A stretch of DNA of 64,000 bases from Rhododendron vialii (taxonomy: Eukaryota; Streptophyta; Magnoliopsida; Ericales; Ericaceae), in contig NC_080560.1 in NCBI RefSeq assembly GCF_030253575.1, forward strand, positions 13,678,001 through 13,742,000. The letters run 5' to 3'. The first letter of the stretch is position 1. Each line of letters starts with the position of its first letter. The translations under genes and the position numbers were made by a program. Of this stretch, positions 34,575 to 47,106 are shown piece by piece. The notes under the pieces were generated by a model. That model did no database searches. It saw nothing but the letters and a program-made list of their open reading frames with translations, and was not told where the DNA came from.

Positions 34575-35190
34575 ATTGTTTTTGGGTAACTCATAGTCCC
34601 CCCTATAATTGATTGGCTTTCTTAATTTTCTTATAGGTAGATGCCGAAGAAAGACGACGTCCCTTACTGACGCTAACACATTTCATCAATAGATCCCTTC
34701 GCTTGATTCAAATCGAGCATCGTAGAAGGTGATAATAACTCAGGCCAGGTATTTTCTTTGAAAAACATGTTTACTTGATTCTGTGTTCGTAGGTTTTTTT
34801 TTTTTACTAGCTAGTATATATGTTATTACCTTTTTATGTTGAGAGTAAGATTATTCTTTATTTCCTTATTGGAGTAATTCGAATAAAAATCATTCATGAA
34901 GTTTAATGTTATTTTCAGTGTACAGGGGATGGATCAGAAGAAAGTTGGCAAAAATTATACAGTATACTCCCTCCTCGGAGACACATGTGGAACCCATATA
35001 TTATGTGAGAGGAGGGAGCATACTGTTCATAAACTCCGAGAGTACTATTGAATAATTACTCAGAAAGTTGGTCAAAAAATGTAGTTTTGCTTGAAAATGG
35101 CAATGATCGATGGTCTTTCTTATATTAGAAGACTAGAAGTTGTGCAACTAGCTAGAATGTCATAATTAATAAGCATCATGTGCATCCTAT
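34575..35190. repeat. Dispersed duplicate, copy 2 (partner at 23885-25288)
   Basis: Shares GTAACTCATAGTCCCCCCTA through AATTAATAAGCATCAT with 23885-25288. It lacks the Stowaway MITE at 35118-35119 and so provides an empty site. No gene. Confidence 0.85.
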
Positions 35191-35232
35191 AACAAGAAGT
35201 TCAGGTGTGTAGATAACATCCGCCACGCCACA

Positions 35233-35321
35233 TTACAAACTTCCGGTAGACGAGGATTTTGAGTTTGAGTCCGATGGAGACCAAATTATAGAGGGATATG
35301 GAGAACATGGGGAGGAGTAAT
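35233..35321 (+). other. Orphan acidic reading-frame end
   Basis: One frame reads HYKLPVDEDFEFESDGDQII and then EGYGEHGEE before TAA. Its acidic bias is unlike the AT-rich surroundings and may be the C-terminal end of a lost transposon or host gene. No start or upstream exon was found. Confidence 0.25.
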
Positions 35322-35869
35322 TGACTACTAATTTCGTACTTGGTTTCATTTACGTTGAACTTTGTAATTGACTAGTAATTTCGTACTTGGTTTCAATATT
35401 TGGTTTGAACAATGAACATTGAACTTCTAATCGCCAAGTACTTGGCATAGAAGGTGGAAGATGGCCGGCCGCCTGATTACTGTCAAGCGAGTTTTAGAAT
35501 ATTACGCGTTGGATACAGAAATTAAATAGAACAAACCCAAGAGTAAACCAGTCGATAATTCTTAAAATTAATTGTTTTTAATTTTAGATATGTTTTGGAT
35601 ATGCCGGGATATATATGGGATACAGCAGGGCTTAGAGTTAATTAATTATTCTATAGAATCAATTAAGTAACAATTATAAGGGCAAATTGAAAATATAGTA
35701 TCTACATAATGATGAGAAGATCTATAGATAGAGAAAATAAGTGACTAAACAAACCCCCAAGACCAAACCAGTTGATCATTGTAATTAAAAGCTTGTACAA
35801 TTTCTTCTGTTTCTGCGAGTTGTATATGTAGGTTGATTTTTTTTAATTTTTTTTTTTAGAAATCTTATA
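35322..35869. other. No gene recognised
   Basis: Intergenic DNA; nothing supported. Confidence 0.35.
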
Positions 35870-35877
35870 CCCTCTTT

Positions 35878-36470
35878 GGTTTATTTTTTGATCGGCAAAA
35901 GATAAATTTTATTAAAAATAGGAAAAAGGGAAGGGGATCCAACAAACTGTTGGATAAAACACCATAAGGGCCCAAACCACCCAAAAGTCTACCATGATCC
36001 ACAACATATAATATATTAAAGTCCGACCCAACACCCAAATAAAACAATAAAGCCCAAATACCCAAAACCGGTCCAAGCCTGGACCATCCCACCCAAATAA
36101 AACAATAAAGCCCAAGGTTAGAGTGGCCAGGTATGGACACAGAGCAAACTCTCTTAGATGGACCTGTTGCACTAATTTGAGCTCGTCCCCACGGCAGACA
36201 GAAGGTTGAAGTCACTGCAGATGCCGCCATCGTTGCCGTTGAACTGGTTCCAAGAAACCAGATCTAAAATCCTAGATCCGGCACTTGAGTCCAAAAATGA
36301 TGGGGAGAGTGAGAGATTTCAGCTCCCTAAGGACAGAGTCTCAACCACCTCACAACCATATAAAAATAGGAGAGGAGGAGAAGGGAAGAAAATTGAGAGG
36401 AAGGAGGTGGAGGAGCTGCCACACGGGAGGGGGAAAAGAAGGGCGAGACAGGAGAAGGAAAAAAAAAAAA
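35878..36470 (-). mobile_element. Unclassified retroposon, minus-strand copy
   Basis: On the minus strand it runs from a CT-rich leader (about 36460) through a core shared with 10030-10220 to a 3' end ATCTTTTGCCGATCAAAAAA (at 35886-35905), the LINE-like terminus. A direct repeat of CCCACCCAAATAAAACAATAA-type sequence lies at 36030-36110. There is no domain in its open frames. Confidence 0.5.
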
Positions 36471-36637
36471 AAAGACTTTCCCGGACTCTTCTTACTTTAT
36501 ATTTGAACAAAAAGTTTTAACATTTTTTTTTTCTCATAATTGGGAACCTATATTTAATTACGGAAAATAAATTATTTACACCGACGGTGTAAACATTGGT
36601 TTCATCCAAATCATTGGAGGAAACATTAGTTTAGCAA

Positions 36638-36640
<3 letters not shown>

Positions 36641-36680
<40 letters not shown>
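36641..36680. repeat. (CT)n microsatellite
   Basis: About 40 bp of CT repeat. Confidence 0.95.
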
Positions 36681-36685
<5 letters not shown>

Positions 36686-36740
36686 GACTCTATAGTATAC
36701 CCCTTATTGACTCTGTCACTACAATCAAACTTCTTCTTTT

Positions 36741-36906
36741 TTTTGGCATAACTGGACCATTACAAGTATAACCAAAATCAGTGATATATATAACCAAGGT
36801 CTTACAAGGCATAACCCCAAACATTCTTGGGTTATGCCTTGTAAGACATTAATTATACATATCACTAGTTTTGGTTATGCTTGCAATAGTCCGGTTATGC
36901 CAAAAA
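36741..36906. repeat. Long imperfect hairpin (MITE-like)
   Basis: GTCTTACAAGGCATAACCCC (36799-36818) pairs with TTGGGTTATGCCTTGTAAGA (36827-36846) around a short loop. The outer arms TTTTGGCATAACTGGACCAT and the reverse complement of TAGTCCGGTTATGCCAAAAA also pair. Nearly all of the 166 bp is paired. Confidence 0.7.
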
Positions 36907-38253
36907 TTATGGTGTCTCCAAAAAGAGGGTAAACACCATAGTTTTTCCCGTAATCCTGTATTCTTTGCTAAAGCTATTTTGGGCATTAGTCATTGACTAA
37001 TCAAATGGAGTAAATACAAATTGGAATCATGCGTGTTATAAACTTGTAACTAGTTAGTATTATGTTCTGTCAAGAGTCCCGGGGATTCGACTTCTTGGTT
37101 TTTGTTCAATGAGAAGTCCTGAAATCATGGCAAGTGGTTATTGTGTTTACAATTCCTAGCAGCTGGTAAGCTCTCAAGTGAATTCTGGAAATACTAAGCG
37201 AATGTAGATCGCAAACCTCCCCTTGTCGTATCTAGCAGCTATGCTATGATTGTGGTAAGCTACCAAGATCGTAGAAAAATTACAATAATCTCCTGTTTCC
37301 TTTTCAATCTAAATGTGTTGAGCAATACATTTAGCTGTTCTGTGATTTATCCTGGAATTCGCTTGCAACGGCAGGAGGTTTGTAGCCTACTGTTTCTGTT
37401 ACATGCTTCGAATTTCGTAGGTGTTTGTTGTGGCCTATAAAAAAGGGAGAGTTCTTTTCTCATTCCTCTTTCTTTTTTCTTTTTTATTTTTCAGCCATAT
37501 GTATTATACTAAAACGCAAGAGCTCCATGGAATATATTTAGTTTTAGGATAATATATGCTTTAAAAAAAAAAAGGGGAAAAAAAAGTCAGATCATCTGCC
37601 TATCCATAATTAAGACTTGAAATTTTTCCCCAAATGTACTTCACATAGCTAACCCAAGACAGTTAATATACGCTATGTCACATACATGTCACCACATGTT
37701 TCCATGCATCAAGCTCATCTGCCTACCCAAAATTTCTCCAGCTTCATAGGCCTGCAAACTCCACAAATAGAAACATCTCATTAGTTTTTTTTTTTTTTTT
37801 TCTTTCTTTCTAACTTATATAGTTTAAAGACTCAGAACCAATAGCTATGAAACATCGACGAAACAGCAACTTATTTGGAATTCTAACTATTATTCCCAAT
37901 AAGAATCGCTGCCAGAAAAAACCTGCAAAAAACAGGTTTCAGTTTCGGAAAGCTACAATGCGAGAGATAGAAATATACTTGAGAAGCTACGGGTTGTGAT
38001 AAATATGACAAAATTTCTAACTCCATAACAATACATCCAACTGTGTATACTTTTTAGTATTCCCACATAAACTCCTTTTCTTTTATAGTGATGATGAGCA
38101 GCAAGACAATTATCTAGTGATTAGAAGTGTTTAGCATAGCATGAGTTTCTTAAACCATCAACTGTTGTGTATCAATTTGCCACATTGACTTGAGTATATA
38201 AAAAGTAAGTAAAGGCTGTCACAATCGATAAAATATTCTTTCTAGCATAGTTT
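36907..38253. other. No gene recognised
   Basis: AT-rich intergenic sequence downstream of the F-box gene. No supported feature. Confidence 0.4.
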
Positions 38254-38945
38254 AGGTCATGTTGGTAACCATTCTATTTACTGTTTTCTGTTTTCATTTC
38301 CAGAATTTCCAACAATTAATTAACCTTAAAAGTTCGTTTGGTGCACTACTTTCACTTACAAATTTTGGTTATCACTTTCACTATTTGTAAAATTTCTGGA
38401 AGTTGAAAAACCATGCTTTCACTTTTTGCAAAAGCAAAAACCGGCTGCCAACCCACGCAAGACGGAGCTTTTTTTTTTTCCGGGTCTTTATGATAACTTT
38501 CTTCTCCATCTTCCAAATTTCACGCTCTCTCTCTCTCTCTCTCCCCACCAAATCCCTCTCCTGGTTTCTATCACCTCCAGTACTCACCTGAGACCTAGCC
38601 ACCATTGATCCCATCGGTTGAACCCCCATCTGGCCGAACCTTGCTGGACCACCTTTGTCGCCCCCACCACCTGAACTCTGTGTGAGTTGAGCAATAGGGT
38701 TTCAAATCTTCTCCGTTTCAAGCAAAAGGATGGGCTAAGACCGTGCTTGTTTAGGTCTTCACCCGAAAATTTTAAAAACCACCTAGTAATCCCGTGGCCC
38801 AGTAATCTTTTGCTTCTTTTTTTTTTAAAACTGGTTGACACAAACATATTTTTCGCTTTCACTTTTTTTTTTAGGAAAAGTAGAAACTAGTTTCAGCAAA
38901 TAGAAAATAGGAAACAGAAAGGTGGCAGTGTTACCAAACATAGCC
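38254..38945. mobile_element. hAT-like TIR element, probably with internal insertion
   Basis: AGGTCATGTTGGTAAC at the left and GTTACCAAACATAGCC at the right are imperfect inverted ends, followed inwards by similar CTGTTT/TTTCC-rich arms. The interior 38460-38830 contains a CT repeat and a more GC-rich stretch without a recognisable protein. No 8-bp target duplication could be confirmed. Confidence 0.4.
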
Positions 38946-39058
38946 AGAAAAGTGGTTACTAGTTCGATAAATTATTTTGAGCAAATAAATTTAGAAGGTG
39001 GGATGCTCACACTGATGAAAGGAGATAATCATGTATGGCTTCTTCATAAACCATAAAA

Positions 39059-42000
39059 CTAGCTGTGCACTTTGAAGCACCTCAGATGTGGGAACAACTG
39101 AAGGAGTTCTTCACGGCTTCGTCTCTAGGAGAGAGGTATGTAGACATCAACAAAAGATCCATTCCAATAAATATCACAATATAGCGATTAGTGTCTGAAA
39201 CTACAAACAAATACACTTTTAGAAGAGAAGAATAAAAGACCAATCCTATGAAGCCATTCTTAATTCTCCCAATACCAAGTGGCCAAACTTCCAACTCATC
39301 AGATTGACAGCCACCATAGAAAAAACTAGGCTCCTGAACCTAATGGAATTTATGGCAGCTTGTAGGTATTTGGGTAGTGAAAAAGTAGTTGGATCTGATT
39401 AGTTCAACAAAATACATTAAAAAGACGGCTGCAGAACGAAGGAAAACACCCTAAGTACAAGTACATAATATCAAAGGTGATATTCAAGAACAAATAAACT
39501 ATCATGAAATTAAAAGAGTTTTTTTTCTATAGTCATGAAATCAAATTGAGTAGATATCACCATGCAAGCTTCTGAAAAATTATTTGAGCAACTATAAAGA
39601 TACAAGTTGATAGCATGGAAGTATTCAACTTGCTGCGAGCAACCTAGCCTGTTCTACAGTATGACAGTAACTCAGGGTGGGTTTGGATTAAAAAGTAGGG
39701 TAACTTATTTTTTTGTATTTTTGTATTTTTTTTTGCATTTGTTTGTTTTACGTCAAATTTTTGTGACTAATTGATTCGTTTCGACAAGAGAAATCGGACA
39801 AATAAAAAAATTTGATCGAAACTCATAATTTTTTGAATAAAGATAAAAATAAGTCAATAAGACAACTTTTTTTACTTATTCTTTTCTTTTTGAAAAAAAT
39901 TATGAGTTTCAATCATAATTTTTACTTTTCCGATTCCTCTCGTCGTGACAAATCAATAAGTCACAAAAGTTTGACGCAAAATTATCAAATACGAAAAAAA
40001 TTTGAATAATGACAAAAAAAAAAAGTTACCGTTTGAATTTTGAAGCCAAATTGGGCCTCAATCCAGGTTTATGTTCCTAATGAAAAGAAAGTGGCCAAAA
40101 ACCTACAGTGCATTAGAGTCATGGAAGCTATGAGAAAGAACATAACAAATGCAAGCCATGGCTAAGTAGTAGGATTTATCGAGGAAGGTTTCAACGAACC
40201 ATTAGTAGGATTAACCAATTAAGGCTTCAACGTACAATTAGTAGGATTAAACGATTGAGGCTTCACCGTAGTAGGATTAACCGATTAAGGCTTCAATCCA
40301 TTTAATGGCTAAGCCATCCTTGTTATAATGCTTATTGGGGTCTTTAGTGAGTACATGATGCAAGCAATAAATGGAGCATTGCCAGTTTTCTGATCCATAC
40401 TTCTTGGTGAATGACTAAGTTCTGTAGCTAAACTTAGACAAAAGCAACACGGTGAAAAATACATTTTTGACAAGTCAAACTCAGATACCTTGATGCCGAT
40501 GCACCCATTCACATCGAGCGTTGTAATTGTGCTTGAGCAGAACTTCGACAGGGCCTCCAAGCACTTATCAGTCACACCGACAATTCCAAACAAGCTGCAA
40601 TTTTTGTTGTTGTTGATGAAATCATTAAAAAAGGCCATCTCAATAGGAGACTTTTAATAGCCAGAACATGTCCATGGAGTTTCCCATAAAAGTACAGAAT
40701 GGTAGCATCTTACTAGTGCTCTTATGCTCAAAATCCAATACTACCTGTTCATGTCACAGTCACACTAAAGCTCTTGTAACTGAGAGAATTACTACTATCA
40801 GACACATACCATACAGGTGTCAGGTGCAGGAATGTGCCTAAATTGTGATTTACCCAAATTCCAGGACTGAAAAATAGAAACATGTCATATAAATGTCTTT
40901 AATCTTTTTTTTATGCATAACAAGTGTTTCTAGGTAACATAAGACATTAAGCATTAGAAACTTAATGAGACAACTATATACAAGTAACATAATAAAGCAC
41001 ACATCCAACGATGGTGTTTTCCACATTTAGAGGCATCCATGTAGAATTTCGTGCAAATAGCTCAATGAATTGGGACCGCTTTAATACCAAAATGTCCAAA
41101 GTTTTACTTGTTGGCCTAATGGCATGCTAAGCTCTTCAGTGAATGCAAAATCAGACATTGACATTCAGAATACTCTAATCTCATTGAGATTTACCTGAGA
41201 AATTCAAGAGAGGTGCAACCTTCTGCAAGGGGGATGACCCCCTCATCAGTGACACGCACACACCTGTCAAGATAAGAGGAAGTGGTCCGAGAATTCAAAA
41301 CACAGTTTGTTTGACCCAGATTATAAAGGAAATTAGCTTGCTCACCATGTCAAATTGAGAGACACCAGATTATTGCATTTGGCTATACAGGAAAGTCCAT
41401 GATCCGTAAGATTCTAACAACACCCAGTTATATGTCAGTCTAAACATATAGCCAAGAAATCAAGCGTAATGACTATAATAATCTATCATCATGAAATCAC
41501 CTGGGCACCACATAAATCTAAGAATTTGAGTTCGGTCAACAAGGATATCTTTTTGTAAGCCTCATCTGTAAAGCTACATGACATGAATACAGCCAGTCGT
41601 ACACATTATAGATCCCAATAATAAGCTATTGTAAGCGTTTTGAAAAAAAAACCTTCCAAAAAAAAAACTTATAACATAATACCTTGAAACAGCATAGAGG
41701 TTTAGACTGTTAAGAGAGGAGCATTTGACAAATATCTTACACAAACCACAATCTGTTAGCTTGATGCACCTAAAAAACACCCAATGGGACAAAAATTTAG
41801 TTCTCCGATTTAACTTGTTTGCTGCAATGGTTGCAAAAAGTTTCAAATATTAAGAGTTTGAAAAATCATCAACTAGAGGAATATCAAAGCTCTTGTCTGA
41901 CCAGGCTTTGGGCCATTAGTAGACCATAGCCTACTTTAGCAAACTCTGGATTTGTGGTCATTATATCTTCAGAGAGGTATGAACAAGCTTTTTCTTCTTA

Positions 42001-45000
42001 AATGAAATTATCATGCTTCTAGTTTTCAATAAGTACATCGAAACAAGAGTCGAATCTACATGAGACAAGCTTACATACCTAGTGAGGTTTAAACACTCCA
42101 AGTGTTGGTAATTATCAGCAATCAGTTGTAAGCTTTTGTCTGAAATATTCTGCAATTCTCACATCAAAGCCCACAATTCATAGACGATTCTTCTAAGAAA
42201 ATGGTATTGAGCTCAATAGCTGAGTACAGAAAACAACTTAAAATTGATAAAATATACTAAAATCCAAGGGATATATGTCCAGGACATTCACATGATACAA
42301 TCTTGAAAGCGAATCAAACAAACCTCCGTATGTACATGTTTATTTTGTAGCTAAGATTCTATCGCGAAACTGATAATGAACTTAAAAGCATCTCATACAA
42401 TCATTTTGTAGCTAAGATTCCATTGCAAAACTGATAACGATACTTAAAAGCATCTCACACAATCAGAAACCAATAAGTTTTCCAGTTTTTCCTTTTCTTT
42501 AGTTGACAAGCGCACGACTTCAATGACTGCGACACACCATCTACTATTGCAGCTAGTAAGAAAGCCCAACTACTGCCTACTTGGGTTTGGCAACTTGGAT
42601 CCTAATTTCCTATATTTACAATGGGCTCCCAAGCACATTGCACCTGAGTTCAGCCCAAGACAATAAAAGAATTTCCATCCCGAGGTTCTACTTTTGTGAC
42701 CCTAAGCATCTCCAACCTTGGCTTCAAAGTTGAGGATATCAAAAAAAAAAAAATTGGAAGGCTTATGTGGCAATTTGACATGTTGAATTTGACATCATGT
42801 CAAAGTTATTACTCCCTCCGTCCCACTTTGTTCCGCCTGTTTTCTTTTTGGGACGTCCCAAAAAATTGTCTATATCTCATAATTTATAATATTTTATATA
42901 TTTAATATGGATCTTGTTTGATAAATCTCAATTTATTTTATTAAACAAAGTTTTCGAAATCATAAAAAACATTATAGATTGTGAGATATAGACAATTTTT
43001 TCGGACATCCCAAAAAGGAAACATGCGAAACAAAGTGGGACGGAGGGAGTATTTAAGAAAGTTTTGAAAAGTAAAATAATGACAGACAAATTTTGACATC
43101 AATATCAAAGTTGACGAGAGATGAGATGTCAAATGACACATAAGCATTTGACGTTTTGGTTGGACTTGCTTCACATGCCAATTCTTCCACTTGGCAATGC
43201 CATGTCATATTTGACATCCTTGGTTGGAGAAGCCAGTCCTCTACTTACAAAAAAGCTCCTTAAAAATTGAAGCCATGTAAAACATAGCCAATGAACTGAA
43301 CTCCCAGCACAATATCCCTTTATTTACTGTGAGTCTGTGACTAAACACAGGTGATGCCCAGCTGATTCCAAGCCTTCTCAATCCACAAACCCTACTTTCT
43401 TTCTGCATGGTGAAATTGATTCCACAAGCTTCCGTAACAATAAGACCACCATCATTTCAATCCTTGGTGCTAGTAAAGTAATTTTTGAAGTACTGCCTTA
43501 TAAACTCTTAGCTGCTTGCCGTTCAAAAAATACAGCTCTTAGCTGCTTGGTATGATATGTCAAGACAGTAAAGAGTTTCTTCCGCTTTCATAGTCCCATC
43601 CAGCCAATATGTCTTTGCAATCCTACACTAAAGGATGAGCTTCGAATTAATGTAATTGGTCCCAACGAAATAGATATTTTACTCAACAGTTGCCTCTGTT
43701 TCATTAATGTTCTCTGCTACAAAGAGTTGACTCATATTTAAGTAGCTTTGTCAGGAAAAGTTATGACTGATTAGTTGTTTGCTCTGATTCAGGCTTGAAT
43801 TGTTTTCCCTTTTCTTGTTCAAACAACCACGTAATCACTTTCCCATGAGTTCTCCATTCCCCTTCGAAAGAAACAAAATTTGATAAAATAGCAACCTGTG
43901 CCTACATGCACATTAGGTGTGACAAACACACATGTGAGTTTCTGAGTCACTCCTAATTGCTACAACATGCAAAGTATGCTTGCCAGTCAAACTCCACTAA
44001 ATAATCAAACCTCAGAATTGCTGTATGTGATGAAATTGTGCAAAGCCATTTATATGGAAATCCATGCTAAAATTCGATAGAGATGATTGTATTCATAGTA
44101 AGTAAAAAAACAACTGTAGAGGGTGTAAAGATAATATAAGAAGGAAAATTGGTAGCAAAAAAGAAATAGAAACTTAAGAATGGAAGAAAACATAAAATTC
44201 AGTTTGATAGTGAGAAATAAATAGAGTGAACTTGCATTGGTAATTGATCATGTACCTTACAGCCACTCAAGTTCAAATCAACTATATGCTTGCAGTTCTT
44301 CACCAAATGCTCTATACCAGTATCTGTAACCCTGGAATTCAATTAGTATACCCAAACTCGTCAATTCGGTTTCTTGAAATTTATAATACTACCGCAGATA
44401 TACAGTGATAAATGAGCTTAAAGTACCTCACATTCCAATAAATGGAGAAGACCTTCAGATTTGGACAAATTGACGTAATAGCTTCCACACCCCTATCCGA
44501 GATTTTTTGGCAGCCATTCAGGTTTAAGGACTCCAAATTTTGAAGGGAATCTGAACACTGTTTAATCACCCAAACACGTTCAAGCCTAAAAGTATGATAA
44601 AAGCATCTGGATACAAAAGTATGCATGCTTCAGAGGTATCAGGTGTGTGCATGAGACATATGTAGAACTTGAAAATCAATTGGACTAACTCCAAATTTCA
44701 TCACAACCTAGGTAGCATGGACACAGATATGACAACCGACACCCCGACATGCAAATTTTCAGAAAATGGGGGACACGACACGTTTAGGGGACACGTTATA
44801 TATGATATATATAAATATATATATCAAAAATTCAAAAAAGATAAAAGTTTAATAATATCACAAGCAGATAGCCCTAATTCTGATCAAAGAGAGAGAAAGA
44901 AAGAGAGAACACGTTCAAACACAGAGAGTGTCCCTAAAGTATCCCCCGGAAGTGTCCCTAAAGTGTACACTTTGATCCATTTTAAAAGTTCTTATAATTG

Positions 45001-47106
45001 CATTTTTACTCCCGAAGTGTCACTAAAGTGTCTTGAAAGTGTCCGTAAAGTGTCGGACCCCAAATATGGGGAAAAAAACCAGGACACTCCGGGAAAAGTG
45101 TTGGACACATGTTGGGAGCGTATCGGTGTTGGACACCGGTACGTCGCCTCCAGCGGAGTGTCGGTGCTACATAGATAACAATGAATTTTGTGCTTTAACA
45201 ACTAATGACATTCTACCCTGTACTGAAATGTGACAACCAAAAACGAAGGTCGTACCCACTACCCAACACACAAGTATCCTGCGTACAGCATTATCTGGGA
45301 GAAGTAGCATCGAAATACCCATCATTCCAATAGCACATACCAAACTTTGGAATTTTATCCGAACCTAAGAAGATGCTTAATTGGATGTTATCAGCTATCA
45401 TGAGGCCTCAATAAAGTCAATATTCCACCAAAAAAGTGCCGTACCAAATAGATAAGTGGATGCGATAATCCATCTTTATATTGTTTCTCCTAGCAAGCAA
45501 CTTCCGCATAAAAGTAAAATCCAACTTCTTTCTCAACAATCAAAACACGAGATAAACTACCACTAAAAATCTACATGACATATGATAACTCAGCACCAGT
45601 CCCTAGACTCTTCACCTAGTGGTCAGAGCCCTATATTTACTTCAAGTAAACCAAGTGTTAATCCAAAATGAACCTCCAATGGATTGTATATACAATTGTA
45701 TAACAGGAAACCTAGTTGGATTAAATTCTGCTTCTCATTACCATGTGCATCTCAACTTCTCCAATTGAAGGCATCAATGCAAAGCTACATACTATTGCCA
45801 AAAATATTACCTTGCTTTTAATGATATCAAAATGTTTGTCTTCAATGTCTTGTGCAAATTCAAGGCTAATCTGCTTCACATGCTTATATCTCAACTGTGA
45901 AAGGAAACAAGAACACAAACTACCAGATCATCATCGTTGTTAATTGTTCCCTCGTCTTTGCAGCAAATCACAAACTTTATATTGCTTCTACCCTTTGCAG
46001 AATAGAAACAGATCAATCCAGCAAACAATAGTAATACTATTCCTTGTTCGCATATGATCATTATGCAAATAAATTAATATATTAAAAGCACTGAAGAATT
46101 CAGAGTTCTTAAAGCTGACCTGTGAGAGAGTGGAAACAAGTCGATTCCCAGCATTGTTCATCTCGCGGAAATCAAGAACCTGAGACGTCATAACTCAAAA
46201 CAGCCAAATTTGAACTGGAAACATATGCAGTTATCTACGACTTCCACCCGAGAAGTCAAATTCAATTCCATAGGCATAACCAAAAACAACCCAAATTTCA
46301 GATTTGCAGGAATCGAAAAAAAATTGAAACATAAACTGAAAGCATACAATTAACTACCATTTCCATCTGGAAAAGCAAAATTCAACCCCAAAACCATCAA
46401 CCAAAACAACCCAAATTCCAGATTTTCACGAATAAAAAAAATTGTGCAATGTGCACAGAAGGCATGTGCAGATGATTTTCATCTGACGAGTTAAATTCGA
46501 TTCCACTACCATAAACCCAAACAACCCAAGTTCCAGGTTTTCATGTGTTCGAAAAAGCAGTGAAATGTGAACTAAGGGGGCGGTTCCGGGGACACATATC
46601 TTGTGTGAAACCCATTTTGGACTCCCACGCAAATGATCGGAGCCATTCAATTTGTTTAATCATGTTTTTCGTCAAAATATGTGCCCCAGAACCGCCCCGT
46701 GAACTAATAGGCTAATAGCACGTGCAGTTAAGAGTGACACGTTAACTGAAAGCTTATGCAGTTATATACAATTTCCAACCGGGACATCAACATTCAATTG
46801 CAAAATTATAAACCAAAACAACCCAAATTCCAGATTCTTGAAATTCCAAAAAAATAAAAAATAAAAAAGCTATCCAGAAAGTAAAGATATACTATATGCA
46901 TTTGTTTATGTATTTATAGAAGTGAAGTATACCAGCCAGAGGGAGGGGTGGGAGGTGAGAGTGCGGTGAATCCAGGGACTGGCTAGTAAGAGAGATATGA
47001 GGTCTCTCTGAGGCAGTCTTGTGCTTACAATCTCCAAAACCCTAGGTACTGTCTCTCTGTTCCATACCACCCCTTCTTCTTCATTCGCCCTTTCTCTCTC
47101 TTCCAT
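39059..47106 (-). CDS. F-box/leucine-rich-repeat protein, At3g58530-like, 12 exons
   Basis: Exons on the minus strand: 46933-47106, 46120-46179, 45811-45894, 44427-44557, 44256-44331, 42079-42149, 41683-41769, 41501-41573, 41346-41413, 41195-41263, 40489-40594, 39059-39124. All junctions are GT/AG, phases match, and the product is 354 residues, the length of Arabidopsis At3g58530. Residues about 15-58 form a degenerate F-box (VPRVLEIVSTRLPQRDLISL, with SPWIHRTL). The rest is AMN1-type cysteine-containing LRRs, with motifs such as LNLNGCQKISDRGVEAI, VTDTGIEHLVKNC and VTDKCLEALSKFC. It ends RREELL-like, then CFKVHS. F-box proteins bind SKP1 and present targets to an SCF ubiquitin ligase; the LRRs bind the target, which is unknown here. 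Introns hold several MITEs. The last exon is 66 bp and lies 1.36 kb from exon 11. Confidence 0.93.
39680..40065. mobile_element. Tourist-like foldback MITE in intron 11 of the F-box gene
   Basis: GGGTTTGGATTAAAAAGTAGGGTAAC at the left and GTTACCGTTTGAATTTTGAAGCC at the right mark inverted arms. The interior TTTTTGTGACTAATTGATTC / CAATAAGTCACAAAAGTTTG matches the family at 21983 and 29038. Confidence 0.6.
40168..40305. repeat. Short minisatellite in intron 11
   Basis: Four imperfect copies of GTAGGATTAACC.ATTAAGG followed by CTTCAACG, with period about 25-38 bp. Confidence 0.75.
42810..43051. mobile_element. Stowaway-type MITE in intron 5 of the F-box gene
   Basis: TACTCCCTCCGTCCCACTTT at the left and AAAGTGGGACGGAGGGAGTA at the right, TA on both borders, 242 bp, fully foldback. 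It lies in the 2.1-kb intron between exons 5 and 6. Confidence 0.92.
44708..45174. mobile_element. TIR element with GTGTC repeats in intron 3
   Basis: CTAGGTAGCATGGACAC and the reverse complement of GAGTGTCGGTGCTACATAG form the ends. The interior is rich in CACTAAAGTGT and GTGTCC repeats. The superfamily is not certain, perhaps hAT or Mutator. Confidence 0.5.
46225..46840. repeat. Four tandem ~115-bp repeats in intron 1
   Basis: AACCAAAACAACCCAAATTCCAG and similar blocks recur at about 46280, 46400, 46520 and 46815, each preceded by GCAGTTA / CATTTCCA.C sequence. A MITE splits the array between the third and fourth unit. Confidence 0.75.
46576..46698. mobile_element. 123-bp Mutator-like MITE with 9-bp target duplication
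   Basis: Ends GGGGGCGGTTCCGGGGACA and TGTGCCCCAGAACCGCCCC. GTGAACTAA flanks both sides (46567-46575 and 46699-46707), an exact 9-bp duplication. The ends match those of the MITE at 29456. Confidence 0.93.
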
